From: Sugiyamaella lignohabitans
Lineage: Eukaryota > Ascomycota > Dipodascomycetes > Dipodascales > Trichomonascaceae
DNA length: 64,000 bases
NCBI RefSeq assembly: GCF_001640025.1
Contig: NC_031671.1
Location: 1,984,001-2,048,000 of the forward strand
Direction: 5' to 3'
Positions 28,036 through 38,162 of the stretch are shown piece by piece. Positions within the stretch are counted from its first letter, which is position 1, and each line of letters opens with the position of its first letter. The notes under the pieces are model-generated. The model searched no databases. It saw nothing but the letters and a program-made list of their open reading frames with translations, and had not been told where the DNA came from. The position numbers and the translations under genes were made by a program.

Positions 28036-31000
28036 ATGGATCCTCAATTCTTAGCAAGTTTAGAGGAAACTCTGAAACATGTTACTGCTCCTAGTACTGA
28101 GGCTATTAAGTTAGCTTCTGCCAAGTTGCAAAATGACTTTTATACCAACCCTAAGGTCATTCCTGCTTTAGTCCACCTTCTCCAGTCTCACCCTGATGCT
28201 CAAATTCGTCAGCTGGCTGGTGTCGAGGCTCGTAAACTTGTTGGTGAGTTCTGGACTCCTGAGAAATTGCCCGAACAAGAAATGACTTCTATCAAAACCT
28301 CGATTCTTCAATCCACTTTACAAGAACAAACCCCCTTAGTTAGACATACTTCTTCCAGAGTCATTTCTGCTATTGCAAAGATTGATGTTGACGAGGGAAA
28401 ATGGAACGAATTGTTGCCATTCCTTTATCAAACCTGTAAATCATCTTCTGCTGCTGAGAGAGAGGTGGCTGTATACATTTTGTATACTCTTCTTGAAGCT
28501 GATGCTGATGTTCTGATTGATGGCTCCGTCGAGTTGTTGCATTTGTTTTCCCACACAATTAATGACCCTGAGTCTCTTCAAGTTCGTGTGTCTACTGTTC
28601 TTGGTCTTGGTAAGGTTTCTGAGAATATAGACACTACTGCAGTCGATTCCAAGGCTCCTCAAGATCAGAACCCTGTTGAGTTGTTCCGAGCTTTGTTGCC
28701 CTCAGCTGTCGAAGTTCTTAACCAAGTTATTAGCTCTGACGATGAGAAGTCGGCTTTACAAGTGTTTGATGTATTCAGTGGCTTATTGGTTTGTGACTAC
28801 GCCCTTATTTCCAAGCACATGAAAGATCTCGTTAACTTCATGTTGACTAATATTGCTGGTCAAAAACAACTCAGCGATGAAATAAGACTTGCTGCTTTGC
28901 AATTCTTGCTAGCTGCTATAAGGTTTAAGAAGAACAAGATTCAATCTTTGAAGCTTGGACCTGTCTTGACCAATGCTGCCTTGGAAATTTCTGCCGAACC
29001 TTTTGATGAGGAAGATGATGAGACCAATAATGAGGATGACGAAGATACCCCTGCCAAGCGTGCTTTGTTGATGATTGATGCCCTATCATCCAGTTTGCCT
29101 CCTACTCAAGTCATGGCTCCTCTTCTGGCTGCTCTGCCTCATTGTGCCAGTTCTCAAGATATCTTCCAGAGACGTGCTGGTTTCTTGGCCTTATCGCAAG
29201 CTGTTGAGGGTGCTCCTGACTTTGTTGCCAACCAAATCAGCGCTGTTCTTCCTTTGGTTGTTCAAGGTTTGCAAGATGCCAACCAGATGGTCAAGGTCAG
29301 TGCTTTGATGGCACTTGCTCAACTTGCCGGTGAGTTGCACGATGTCATTGGTGAGCACCACGAGGCTTTGTTGCCTCTTGTCTTTAGCATCATGGACGGT
29401 GCTTCTAGCTTGAAGGTCGGTAAGAGTGCTTGTCTTGCTCTTGATGCTATCTTGGAGACTCTCGAGGCCGATATCATCACTCAAAAGTATCTTCCTGAGC
29501 TTATTCCCAAGCTACTTCACTTGCTCAACCACACTAGCGATTTGACTCTCAAGGGATCGATCGTTGCTGCCATTGCATCTGCTGCTTTCGCTGCTGGAAA
29601 GTCTTTTGAGCCTTTCTTCGTTCATACTATTTCTGCCTTGGAGCCATTTATCCGTGTCAGTGTTACCTCTGAAACTGTAAGCGAGGAAGAGCTTACTTTG
29701 TGCGGTATCACCCTTGATGCTCTCAGTGCTTTGGCTGGTGCTGTTGGAAAGGAGACTTTCCGTCCTTATGTCCAACCTTTGATTGAAGCTGCTTACAAAT
29801 GTCTTCAATCGACTCAAAGTCGTCTCAAGGAGTGTGGTTTTATTTTCTTGGGTACTTTGGCTAGAATCTACGAGACCGAGTTTGCTCCTTTCTTGGGCAT
29901 GGTTGTCCCTGCTATTTTTGCTTCTTTTGACCAAGACGAGTTTGCTGGTATGGGAGAAGAAGATGACGAGGCCGAGGATGTCAATATTGGTCAAGATGGT
30001 GATGAGGAGGATTTGCTCAACAAGTTCTCTGTCAACAGTGCTTTGGCTATTGAAAAGGAGATTGCTACAGATACTCTGGGAGAGATCATTGTTGGCACCA
30101 AGGAGCACTTCAACACTTATTTGGAGCAAGCTATTGAGCACTTGAAACTGCTGACTGATCATTTCTATGAGGGTATCCGTAAGTCTGCATTGATCGTTTT
30201 GTGGAGAGCTTACGTCACATTTTACAAGCAGACTCCTGTCAGTAAGCAAGCTTGGGTTCCAGGCTTTCCCTCTTCTGTTGTGTTGGCTGAACCTGCTGCT
30301 ACTTTGCTCGAAGTAGCTCGTACCACTACCTTGAACTTGTTCTCGACCGAAGATGACCGCTCTGTTGCTACTATCATCTGTGATCACTTTGTTGAGGCTA
30401 TTCGTACCAGTGGACCTGTCGTTCTTGGAAGCCAAGATGATCTTGAGAAATTGTGCTCTGAAGTCATTCTCATTCTCAGCAAGAGTCACCACTGTCAAGT
30501 CCAAGACGAGGACGACATTTACGATGGTGTCAAGCCCGAAGAGGAAGAAGGTGATGGAGAGAATGCTGAATACGACGAGGTTCTTACTGATAGTGCCAGT
30601 GATGTTGTTGTTCAACTTGCCGCTGCTTTGGGACCCCAATTCCTTCCTCTTTTCCCTACATTTTTCGGGCTTGTCTCCAAGTATGCCACCAGTAAGAGTT
30701 CTCAAGAGAGAGCCTCTGGTATCGGTGCTTTGTCGGAGATTATTAATGGTTTGAGAAGCAACGTCACTCAGTGGACTAAGGAGCTCATGCAGCTTCTTCT
30801 CCACGCTCTTGGAGACGCTGACTTGGAAGTGAGAAGCAATGCTGCTTATGGTGTTGGTCTTCTTATCTTGTACAGTGACGACGTCGAGACCTGTAAGAGT
30901 CACTACACCACCGTCTTGCAAAAGCTTCAAAGACTTCTCAAGAAGGTTGACAAGAAGAAGCGCAAGTCTTTCGGTACTGAGGAAGAAGACAACAGTGCCA

Positions 31001-31407
31001 GAAGTTTGGCCAATGCCTGTGGATGTGTTGCCCGTATGAGCAGCAAGTACCCCGAACTCGTCCCCTTGGCCGAGGTTGTGCCAGTGCTTGTGAGCAGACT
31101 GCCTCTTCAAGACGGCTTTGAGGAGAACACGCCCATCTTTGAGTTCATTCTTAAGTTATTCGAGCAACGTGAGCCATCTATTGTTCAACTCCGAGCCGAA
31201 ATTGTCCAAATCTTCAACGAAGTGTTCCAAAAGCAAGCCGAGCTTGAGAAAGAAGAGGACAACAAGAACATTGGACCTGGATCCATTGTTAAGCCATTTG
31301 AGAACGACGAGATCCGTGCCAAGGTTGTTGCTTTACTCAAGTTCCTTGAGCAAGAACAACCTGGTCTGGTCTCATCGCACCCCATTCTGGCCCCAGTTAT
31401 TGCATAA
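28036..31407 (+). CDS. KAP123: Karyopherin beta, importin Kap123
   Basis: The 1123-aa protein is built of HEAT repeats throughout and matches importin-4/Kap123 in length (yeast 1113 aa) and sequence, from MDPQFLASLEETLKHVTAPST onward. An importin-N-type segment (about 25-100, with HPDAQIRQLAGVEARKLV) would bind Ran-GTP. Acidic loops at about 319-335 and 640-660 are typical of the family. Kap123 imports ribosomal proteins and histones H3/H4 before assembly. Biased codons suggest high expression, and this produces a long antisense frame that should be ignored. There is no intron. The start is the first ATG and is followed by a plausible N-terminal helix. Confidence 0.95.
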   Translation: MDPQFLASLEETLKHVTAPSTEAIKLASAKLQNDFYTNPKVIPALVHLLQSHPDAQIRQLAGVEARKLVGEFWTPEKLPEQEMTSIKTSILQSTLQEQTPLVRHTSSRVISAIAKIDVDEGKWNELLPFLYQTCKSSSAAEREVAVYILYTLLEADADVLIDGSVELLHLFSHTINDPESLQVRVSTVLGLGKVSENIDTTAVDSKAPQDQNPVELFRALLPSAVEVLNQVISSDDEKSALQVFDVFSGLLVCDYALISKHMKDLVNFMLTNIAGQKQLSDEIRLAALQFLLAAIRFKKNKIQSLKLGPVLTNAALEISAEPFDEEDDETNNEDDEDTPAKRALLMIDALSSSLPPTQVMAPLLAALPHCASSQDIFQRRAGFLALSQAVEGAPDFVANQISAVLPLVVQGLQDANQMVKVSALMALAQLAGELHDVIGEHHEALLPLVFSIMDGASSLKVGKSACLALDAILETLEADIITQKYLPELIPKLLHLLNHTSDLTLKGSIVAAIASAAFAAGKSFEPFFVHTISALEPFIRVSVTSETVSEEELTLCGITLDALSALAGAVGKETFRPYVQPLIEAAYKCLQSTQSRLKECGFIFLGTLARIYETEFAPFLGMVVPAIFASFDQDEFAGMGEEDDEAEDVNIGQDGDEEDLLNKFSVNSALAIEKEIATDTLGEIIVGTKEHFNTYLEQAIEHLKLLTDHFYEGIRKSALIVLWRAYVTFYKQTPVSKQAWVPGFPSSVVLAEPAATLLEVARTTTLNLFSTEDDRSVATIICDHFVEAIRTSGPVVLGSQDDLEKLCSEVILILSKSHHCQVQDEDDIYDGVKPEEEEGDGENAEYDEVLTDSASDVVVQLAAALGPQFLPLFPTFFGLVSKYATSKSSQERASGIGALSEIINGLRSNVTQWTKELMQLLLHALGDADLEVRSNAAYGVGLLILYSDDVETCKSHYTTVLQKLQRLLKKVDKKKRKSFGTEEEDNSARSLANACGCVARMSSKYPELVPLAEVVPVLVSRLPLQDGFEENTPIFEFILKLFEQREPSIVQLRAEIVQIFNEVFQKQAELEKEEDNKNIGPGSIVKPFENDEIRAKVVALLKFLEQEQPGLVSSHPILAPVIA

Positions 31408-31549
31408 ACTCATTGATTTCATGTTCACGCTTGTATTTTATTTTATTCGTTCTTATTCATTAATATATATATAGATTTTAAGAATTTTGACAACTTCCCG
31501 AAACACCACCCATAAATCAAGTCCAAGAGATTCTGTACCGTAGACGTAA

Positions 31550-31609
31550 CGACTCGAGCGAAGCGAGAGGAGCAGCGGGGTCTGGGGCGGAGCCCCAGCC
31601 GCCGGAGGC
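31550..31609 (+). repeat. GC-hairpin element, solo right half-unit (locus 12)
   Basis: It runs from CGACTCGAGCGAAGCGAGAG to CCGCCGGAGGC with loop GGA. The inner flank ACCGTAGACGTAACGACTCG shows part of the central module is kept although the left half is absent. Confidence 0.9.
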
Positions 31610-31831
31610 TCAGTCGTCCCCCAGTCGTATTCGTATTCCGACCCCGAAGACGAATATACCCTGTCCGATTATGGTGAAGCAGACCGTTTTTTCGAGCGTT
31701 TATGGGCACTGGAGATAAAGCGCCTCGATATCCAGGAGGAGTCGTATTTTGACGGCTGTGCAGGTGCGATAATGACGTACATGACCTCTTTCGGAGATTA
31801 TGCACGACGGCTCGTATTTCTCAGGCAGTGA
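31610..31831 (+). pseudogene. Possible gene remnant without a start codon
   Basis: Seventy-four codons stay open from the end of the repeat to a TGA at 31829-31831. The first ATG comes only near codon 53. The translation has balanced, protein-like composition, with acidic and aromatic residues (DEYTLSDYGEADRFFERLW, then LEIKRLDIQEESYFDG). I do not recognise it. No upstream exon with a proper splice site is visible. It could be a fragment left by rearrangement at the repeat, or chance. Confidence 0.3.
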
Positions 31832-32495
31832 ATATATGGGCAGTTTCGAGGTCTTAAAACCGATAATTCGCTACCGAGAAGTCCGATTAATTACATCAGC
31901 AGAATAAATGAAAGGTATTAGCGTAGCAATTGATAATTACAATGTATCGGCGGCGGATAAATGAGTGACATGAAAATTTGACAGTGATATTGATCGAGTA
32001 AAGATGAACAGCGAGGTTTGTTTTTTTGGGTTTATCACCGCCCTCCCCTGACGGTACCGAAACAAGTCGCTAGTATTGGGGAACTTACGTAAAAATATAC
32101 AGTAATCTTTGCATGTACATTTGTTTTTGGAGAGTTAGCGAGTCAGAAGATCATCTTCCTGCCATGCGTGCTAAGCCAAATATGCAATACGGGAACATCA
32201 CATACTGGCGGGGAACAAAAAGCAAGGTGCAAAGATAAGCAGGTAAAATGCAGATGCATGTAGAGATAGCTGCAGATTTCTATAGCCAAGCGAATGAGCC
32301 CGATGTCGCCCAAGTCTCGGAAAAAAAATCAAATAGTATCTGGGGGTGATCCTTTTCGGTTAATTTGAAGGTTTAGATTCCAATCCAAAAACATGAATAT
32401 AAATATGCACTTCAGCCTCCTTTTCCGACAAATCAGTTAGTTTCGTATCATTGTCGAGTTCGTATCGTCTTAACTTGTATTGGTCAAACTAAATT

Positions 32496-34064
32496 ATGGG
32501 TTCAGATATAAAAAGTGCGTATGTTCTAACAGCAGCGGCTGATGATAACTCGCCTATGGTCACTGCTAATATGTTATCTTCTAGATTTCTTGCCCCGTCT
32601 CCTGTGACAAGCGACTATTGTTCCCGTCCTTCTTACGACAGCTTATTTCCTAATAGCATGTCGGGTCATGACATTCCAAGCATAGAGGTCTCACCTGGAG
32701 AGGAATATGATGAACTACCTAGTTATTCCACAGGAGTTTCTGTACAGAGACAGAAAACCAAACACGCTCCACTATTGAGTCTGGAAATCGACAAGTCTTC
32801 CAGAGAAGGGTATTTCTATCAAACTGGAGGCGTGATATCCGGTTCTGTTAGTGTAAATGCTTATACAGATTTGCCAATAGAATGCGTATTTATTGATTTA
32901 CAGATGATTGAGACTGTAAAGAGATACGCCGGTCACCACCCAGCTACCCGGTTTATTAACAAAACCATTGTGGCTCATTTCACACCACCATTCACTGCAT
33001 ACCCTCCAAACATGACCCTTGAAAAAGATATGTCTTACAAGTTTGATTTCTCACTTCAAATCCCTGAAACTCGACCGCTACCGGCTTGTAAATCCGGTTT
33101 ACACGAGCAACTTCCTTCGTCATTAGGCTCGCTGCCAGAATTTGGCGGATATCATCCGGCTTTCGGTAAGAAGGTGGATGTATCAGACTCGGCTGCTACA
33201 GTTCGGTATCTCGTTAGAGCTAGACTCTTGCAAACACCAACTAGGGTAATGTCTCAACAGATTTCTCATGTCTGGATCATGCCATATAACTCACAATCGG
33301 TTGGATTTGATCCTCGCCGACAGTCAGTCTCATCGTTTGGGTCTATAGCACCCTCTCTGTCAAGCAATTCCAGTGCTAGCAGTATCAATGAAGACAACGT
33401 AGTTCAAGCATCCAAGACCATTGTAAGCGGTTTCCTTCGGAAAGTGGCTATTGGAACTTGTACAATTGAAGTGGAGAAGCCAAATGCATTTGATATATTT
33501 TCTAATTCGCCAACCATGTTGACAACAAAACTCTTCTTCAAATCCGAACCCACTGTCAAACCACCTCATATCAAATCCATCACTGTCAAAGCACTACTAT
33601 TCACCAAAGTATTTTCTCCTAGCAGTGACGGAGTCGGCGCTTCTGAAGATAGAGAGGCCGTACACACTACCACAGACACGGTAATCCTGAAGAAACTGGA
33701 GGTCTCGTCACAATCCTCTTGGCAGATATTAGAAAAGGATAGCTATTTCTCGTCTGTCCAAGTTCCAGTGAGTATCCCCGAGCGTGACTTCCGATTCGTG
33801 CCCTCGTTCAAGTCGTGTTTGGTGGAACGAAGCTATGCCTTATCAGTATCAGCTAGTTTCGACTCTGGCTCTACTGTTGAAGTCTGTACTCCAGTAGAGC
33901 TAGGATGCAAGAGACGCCGAGGAAACAGAGGACTATACAAAATCACATCCAAGGGATACAACAGACGATATTCTACATCGCTGCTAGAAGGCGGAGATGG
34001 CAATGTCGTAGATAATGATATGTTCGACGAGTTTGGTGAAGTTCCCATGTACTCGTTACATTAG
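32496..34064 (+). CDS. Arrestin-like protein (Bul1/ART-type ubiquitin-ligase adaptor)
   Basis: The 522-aa protein starts at the first ATG. After a disordered N-terminus it has two beta-rich regions with arrestin-like pattern. The first (about 95-265) includes GVISGSVSVNAYTDLPIECVFIDL and VRYLVRARLLQ. The second (about 310-500) includes IGTCTIEVEKPNAFDIF and TTKLFFKSEPTVKPPHIKSITVKALLF. The N-terminal ELPSY resembles a degenerate PY motif that could contact Rsp5-type ligases. Fungal proteins of this kind sort nutrient permeases for ubiquitination. The Bul1-like assignment rests on general pattern, so the subfamily is uncertain. A solo GC-hairpin half-unit lies 91 bp after the stop. Confidence 0.72.
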   Translation: MGSDIKSAYVLTAAADDNSPMVTANMLSSRFLAPSPVTSDYCSRPSYDSLFPNSMSGHDIPSIEVSPGEEYDELPSYSTGVSVQRQKTKHAPLLSLEIDKSSREGYFYQTGGVISGSVSVNAYTDLPIECVFIDLQMIETVKRYAGHHPATRFINKTIVAHFTPPFTAYPPNMTLEKDMSYKFDFSLQIPETRPLPACKSGLHEQLPSSLGSLPEFGGYHPAFGKKVDVSDSAATVRYLVRARLLQTPTRVMSQQISHVWIMPYNSQSVGFDPRRQSVSSFGSIAPSLSSNSSASSINEDNVVQASKTIVSGFLRKVAIGTCTIEVEKPNAFDIFSNSPTMLTTKLFFKSEPTVKPPHIKSITVKALLFTKVFSPSSDGVGASEDREAVHTTTDTVILKKLEVSSQSSWQILEKDSYFSSVQVPVSIPERDFRFVPSFKSCLVERSYALSVSASFDSGSTVEVCTPVELGCKRRRGNRGLYKITSKGYNRRYSTSLLEGGDGNVVDNDMFDEFGEVPMYSLH

Positions 34065-34154
34065 TTTTAGACAACTATATTTATTTTCTTGCTATTTAGA
34101 AATTTATGATTACACTTTGCAATACTTCGCTGACCACTCCAAGGGACGGGGGAC

Positions 34155-34210
34155 TGCCTCCGGCGGCTGGGGCTCCGCCCCAGACCCTGGCTACTCCTGC
34201 TTCGCAGGAG
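34155..34210 (+). repeat. GC-hairpin element, solo left half-unit (locus 13)
   Basis: It runs from TGCCTCCGGCGG through CTGGGGC-TCC-GCCCCAG to the inner hairpin CTCCTGC-TTC-GCAGGAG. Confidence 0.9.
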
Positions 34211-34392
34211 ATGGCTGAGCTGTCGAGTTACTGGAGTTATTTGACATGGAAGTTGGGTTCTATGGCTGCTACTGCGAGCTCGGCGCCTTTATGTCATACA
34301 TACATATCAATTTATCCATAATCTTTCGTTTTACCCGAAATTCCTGTCAGATCAAGCAGATTTACATGATCTTGACATGTTTTCTTTTCGCA

Positions 34393-34635
34393 AACCCTTA
34401 TCTCTACTATTAGAGTTTTATATTCGAAGATCTTTGAACCCTTATCTCTACTAATAAAGTTAGTTTGTGCTGATCACTGAACCCTTTTCTCTACTAATTG
34501 AGTTAGCACCTGCCGATCCCAAACCCTTATCTCAACTAATGAAGTTAACGGCGGTCGATCACGAACCCTTATCTCCACTAAATGAGTTAGTACTCATGGC
34601 CAACACTTTTCTATACTATTAAAGTTAGTTCACGT
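34393..34635 (+). repeat. Tandem repeat of about 42 bp, six copies
   Basis: The core AACCCTTATCTCTACTAAT, then AAGTTAG, recurs at 34393, 34437, 34480, 34522, 34564 and 34602 (spacings 44, 43, 42, 42 and 38). The sequence between cores is not conserved. Four copies contain CTTATC, which is GATAAG on the other strand, the core of fungal GATA-factor sites; copies 3 and 6 differ by one base. Confidence 0.8.
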
Positions 34636-35229
34636 CGAAATAGATTGTGAAGATATGAGAAAATACTCGATCAGATGACTAATAATTGTGTGTTCAGAAC
34701 GAGAATGTCTTATCCCTGACAAAAGAAACCAAACAGTGCCTTGTCGGAGTTAATAATTGGTGCTAAATGACGTGTCAGATAAGAAGTTCTATAGATCGCG
34801 ATAGAGCTGAAAAAGATTGTAACATTGGTTAAAGACGGAGTTGAATGCTGTTACCCCTCTTTTTTCTAATATCACCTCAGAATCGCAAAACCTCTTAACT
34901 TGTTGTAGTGTGTGGCGTGTGTAACGATCACCTTTCCCCTCTCAATATCGCCTGCATTCCAGTACCTTTGTTCTTGTTAACAAATTGAATTAGTGTGGTT
35001 TCACAATTCTTGCTACCAAACCATTTTTCAATTCGGGAGATTACTAACTGTATCAGAATGAACTGAATGAAAAGGGAATCTCATTGCCGCATATTACGAG
35101 GCTGAAGCCGCACAACTATATTGTGAATTTTTCAGTGATCAGTCTATGCATGAAGTGAAGAAAATCAACTCGAGAGACCAATCTCAAGCCAGGATACGGG
35201 TGGATTGAGCCAAACGAAAAGAATATAAA

Positions 35230-36396
35230 ATGGCTTCAAGATTAAGGCAGCTTATCCGACCAGTCTTTGCTGTCAACTCAGCTTTATCAGTATCCAATGC
35301 AGTTCGTAGTCCAGTACTGACTTTTGTTCGTACTGCTACCAAAAGAGCAGCTGGTTCTAGAACCAGTATGAAAGACTCTGCTGGTAGACGTTTGGGAATG
35401 AAAAAGAGTGATGGAGAACCTGTTAAAGCCGGCCAGATTATTTATAGACAACGTGGTACCAGATTTTATCCCGGAGAAAATGCCGACATTGGTAAAGATC
35501 ACACTATCTGGGCCAAGGAACCAGGTTTTGTTAGATACTACTATGATCCATTCCATCCCAAAAGAAGACTCATTGGAGTTGCTCTATCGGCCAAAGATCA
35601 ATTACCCACACCACATTTTGAACCTCGCAAGAGAAGATTGGGTTATGTCCCTCTAACTAATGAGAAGAAGGTTCAAGAGGAGAAAGAATGGCTATCTAGA
35701 AAACAAACTTTAGCATTGCCAACTATCTTGGCTGAAGTTGAGAAGAGAAAAGCAGCTCGTGCCGAACGGGCCAACAAGTATGCCAGTGAGTTGACCTCGT
35801 TAGTTGAAGGACTTACTGAAGAAGAGGTTTCCAAGTCAGCATCCAGACTTGTGACCATTGCTAACTACCTTGCTGGTGGACGTACATTAGCAGAGGCCAG
35901 ATCATTCACCGACTCGGAATTCGTACAAGACACTCGATTGGCTGGTGAGCTGAACAAATTAGCACAAGACGTGACTGCCAATACCATTGAAAGTTATCAA
36001 TCGTTGGCTGCCAAGATTGATGCTAAGGTTTCATTTGATGCCAACAGAAATATTGTCAGAGCCTACAGCAAGACCGAGTTGTCAGAAATGAAGACCGAGA
36101 CTCTTCAAAAACTGGCAGAATTGTCTGCCGAAAAGCCATTATCTGCAAATACCAAAGAAGAGATTCTGGCACTGCTCGCAAAGCCATGTTTCAGCCTGTC
36201 TGAACAAGTCGCATACCGAAGAAAATACACCAAACCAGAGCCACCTACTCTCATCAAGGACAAGGAGGCTCTGTCACAATATCAAAAGCTTGAAAAGGAT
36301 GGTAAGGGCAAAATTGTCCAGAGCTGGAACTACGCCAAGAGAAAGGTTGACCGCTTTTTCCTTCCATCGGGCACCTCTATGTTTGCCATCCACTAA
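35230..36396 (+). CDS. MRP7: Mitochondrial ribosomal protein bL27m
   Basis: The 388-aa protein is the large-subunit mitochondrial ribosomal protein of the bL27 family (yeast Mrp7, 371 aa). A basic presequence (about 1-35, MASRLRQLIRPVF) precedes the bL27 core (about 36-118). The core shows ATKRAAGSRTSMKDSAGRRLGMKK, then IIYRQRGTRFYPGENADIGKDHTIWA. The long alpha-helical C-terminal extension (about 120-388) is typical of yeast mitochondrial bL27. The N-terminal part of L27 reaches toward the peptidyl-transferase centre. Its start is the first ATG. It converges on the FCY2-like gene with a GC-hairpin half-unit between. Confidence 0.93.
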   Translation: MASRLRQLIRPVFAVNSALSVSNAVRSPVLTFVRTATKRAAGSRTSMKDSAGRRLGMKKSDGEPVKAGQIIYRQRGTRFYPGENADIGKDHTIWAKEPGFVRYYYDPFHPKRRLIGVALSAKDQLPTPHFEPRKRRLGYVPLTNEKKVQEEKEWLSRKQTLALPTILAEVEKRKAARAERANKYASELTSLVEGLTEEEVSKSASRLVTIANYLAGGRTLAEARSFTDSEFVQDTRLAGELNKLAQDVTANTIESYQSLAAKIDAKVSFDANRNIVRAYSKTELSEMKTETLQKLAELSAEKPLSANTKEEILALLAKPCFSLSEQVAYRRKYTKPEPPTLIKDKEALSQYQKLEKDGKGKIVQSWNYAKRKVDRFFLPSGTSMFAIH

Positions 36397-36514
36397 CCAG
36401 CATGTCACGCTTCAACTCTGTAAATAGTATCTGATAATATTACAATAAAATACAAACTACAATAAACAATAATAAACAAAAATCTGAAGTCTACATGGCT
36501 TCAGCGAGTCGAAA

Positions 36515-36570
36515 ACTCCTGCGAAGCTGGAGCCATGGGGTCAGGGGCAACGCCCCAGCCGCCGGAGGCA
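36515..36570 (+). repeat. GC-hairpin element, decayed solo right half-unit (locus 14)
   Basis: It lies between the convergent stops of MRP7 (36396) and the permease gene (36594). Both hairpin stems carry mismatches (GCTGGAG for GCAGGAG; CAGGGGC for CTGGGGC), so this is one of the most degraded copies. The loop is AAC. Confidence 0.88.
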
Positions 36571-36593
36571 TCGACCCTTTTATGTACAAGAGG

Positions 36594-38162
36594 CTACCAG
36601 GAAGTTCTCGCTTTCAGAAAACGCACCTTGGGAGCGTACCGCAGCTCAATGTACCGCAGAACAGGGTACGATACCATGGTGAATCCAAATGCAATGAAGA
36701 GTCCGATGTCAGCACCCATATCGCCGACTTTGCGAGCAAATACTCCGACATAGTAACCCTGGTTCATGCCCAAAACAGCCCCGACTACACCAATCACAAA
36801 CGACAAACAGGCAGCTATACAGTCAGGGAGTTTTTCTTTCTCGTTCCAGATAGTCCAGTCGTATGCGTCGTTTAATCCGGGAATATTGTGACGACGGAAC
36901 AAGAAATTCTCCTCCAGAAGGATGGCAACATAGATAACACACCAGTACGAAATCATTGGCAAGAATGTCGACAAAATATTCGACAGCTTGTTTCTACCAG
37001 CCATGGCCAGTACAAAGAAAATCATGGCACTGACGACAACGAGAATGTATCGAGGAATTTTAGTGACCATTCTTCCCCATACTTGCATTGACAAGGCCAG
37101 CGAGTAACTGTTGAGAATGTTATTTGTTACCAAAGAAATGTATAACACCACAACGAGGAACTTTCCACCAGCATGCCATGGTGAGAATGCTTCAGTCAGC
37201 AGACCACCAGCACCGAGATTGTCCCAAGCAGCTTGCCAAGCAGGCAGCTGATATGCTCCAGAAGCTACACCAATAGCAAGAATGCCGACAAACATAGTAG
37301 GCAAAAAGATGGCGCTAAAAGTGATGAGGAAAGTCTTCATTCTAGGGGTCGATTCGGGGAACTCGACATAGTAGTCCGAGGTAATGGCAATCCAAGTACC
37401 AGTGATACCCACCACAGAAGAGAAATTACTCAACCAGTTGCCAATAATAGTCTGAGAATCACCGGCAGATGGAGTAGTCAGATCAAAATGCTTTCCAGAA
37501 ACAATATACAACAACAAAAATGTGAAAATAATAGGAATGGCTGCAAACCCTTCAGCATACTGGATATATCTGATACCAACAATTGCTACTGAAAATGCAA
37601 TTACTGTGATAATAGTAATACCCACTTCAATAGGTACAGCATTGTTAGAAACAGCAGAAAGAATCTGGCCACCAAACACACAGTTGACAACCGACCATCC
37701 TAATAGAGTAACTATATTCAACAGAGCAATGAATTTAGCAGGCCACCAACCAAACTGGTATCTAACACCCACCATCTGACGAAGTCCAGATCTCGGACCC
37801 ATAGTAGCTCCATAGGCTGCAATGGCACATCCTACAACAGTACCTGCGACTCCTGAACTAATACAATCTTTGAAACTAAGCTGAAATAGTAATGGTCCTA
37901 ATAAATATCCCGATACTGAAGATAAACCACCACAACCGCTCATCCAGAGCAGATACATATTAATGACTTCTCTCAAATTACCAGACCTTCTTTCGTCGGG
38001 TTCAACTCGATGAATACCTCTTAACTCTACACCCAGAGCATCGAGCTTTTCACTGAACCTCACAAATCGGTCGGAAAACCCATTTGTAGCTGGCTGACGT
38101 TGATAAACAGTCTGTTTAGCGCCATCCTTCTCGAACCGCTCGTCATATTCGTCGGTCGACAT
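36594..38162 (-). CDS. FCY2: Purine-cytosine permease (NCS1 family, Fcy2-like)
   Basis: The 522-aa protein has about twelve membrane segments and the NCS1 layout: hydrophilic N-terminus (about 1-90), then tightly packed helices. Fcy2-type sequences include GLRQMVGVRYQFGWWPAKFIALLN, TLLGWSVVNCVFGGQILSAVS and ITSDYYVEFPESTPR. Yeast Fcy2 imports adenine, guanine, hypoxanthine and cytosine with protons at the plasma membrane. Residues near the substrate site (the Asn/Gly-rich WSVVNCVFGG) are kept. Substrate range cannot be fixed from sequence. The start is ATG 38162 and the 3' end lies 24 bp from a GC-hairpin half-unit. Confidence 0.9.
   Translation of the reverse strand: MSTDEYDERFEKDGAKQTVYQRQPATNGFSDRFVRFSEKLDALGVELRGIHRVEPDERRSGNLREVINMYLLWMSGCGGLSSVSGYLLGPLLFQLSFKDCISSGVAGTVVGCAIAAYGATMGPRSGLRQMVGVRYQFGWWPAKFIALLNIVTLLGWSVVNCVFGGQILSAVSNNAVPIEVGITIITVIAFSVAIVGIRYIQYAEGFAAIPIIFTFLLLYIVSGKHFDLTTPSAGDSQTIIGNWLSNFSSVVGITGTWIAITSDYYVEFPESTPRMKTFLITFSAIFLPTMFVGILAIGVASGAYQLPAWQAAWDNLGAGGLLTEAFSPWHAGGKFLVVVLYISLVTNNILNSYSLALSMQVWGRMVTKIPRYILVVVSAMIFFVLAMAGRNKLSNILSTFLPMISYWCVIYVAILLEENFLFRRHNIPGLNDAYDWTIWNEKEKLPDCIAACLSFVIGVVGAVLGMNQGYYVGVFARKVGDMGADIGLFIAFGFTMVSYPVLRYIELRYAPKVRFLKARTSW

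Larger units (their letters stand above)
31408..32495. other. KAP123-arrestin spacer
   Basis: It holds a solo GC-hairpin half-unit and, directly after it, a coding-like open stretch (31610-31831). The remainder is AT-rich promoter-like sequence. No complete gene is supported. Confidence 0.55.
34065..35229. other. Spacer with tandem GATAAG-containing repeats
   Basis: This 1.2-kb gap holds a solo GC-hairpin half-unit (34155-34210) and six copies of a 38-44-bp repeat (34393-34635). AT-rich sequence continues up to the MRP7 start. I see no gene. Confidence 0.6.

Noticed and set aside
29512..31110. A 532-codon open frame antisense to KAP123.
   Set aside because: It is a shadow of strong codon bias in KAP123. 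The translation is Ser/Thr/Leu-rich with no recognisable domain.
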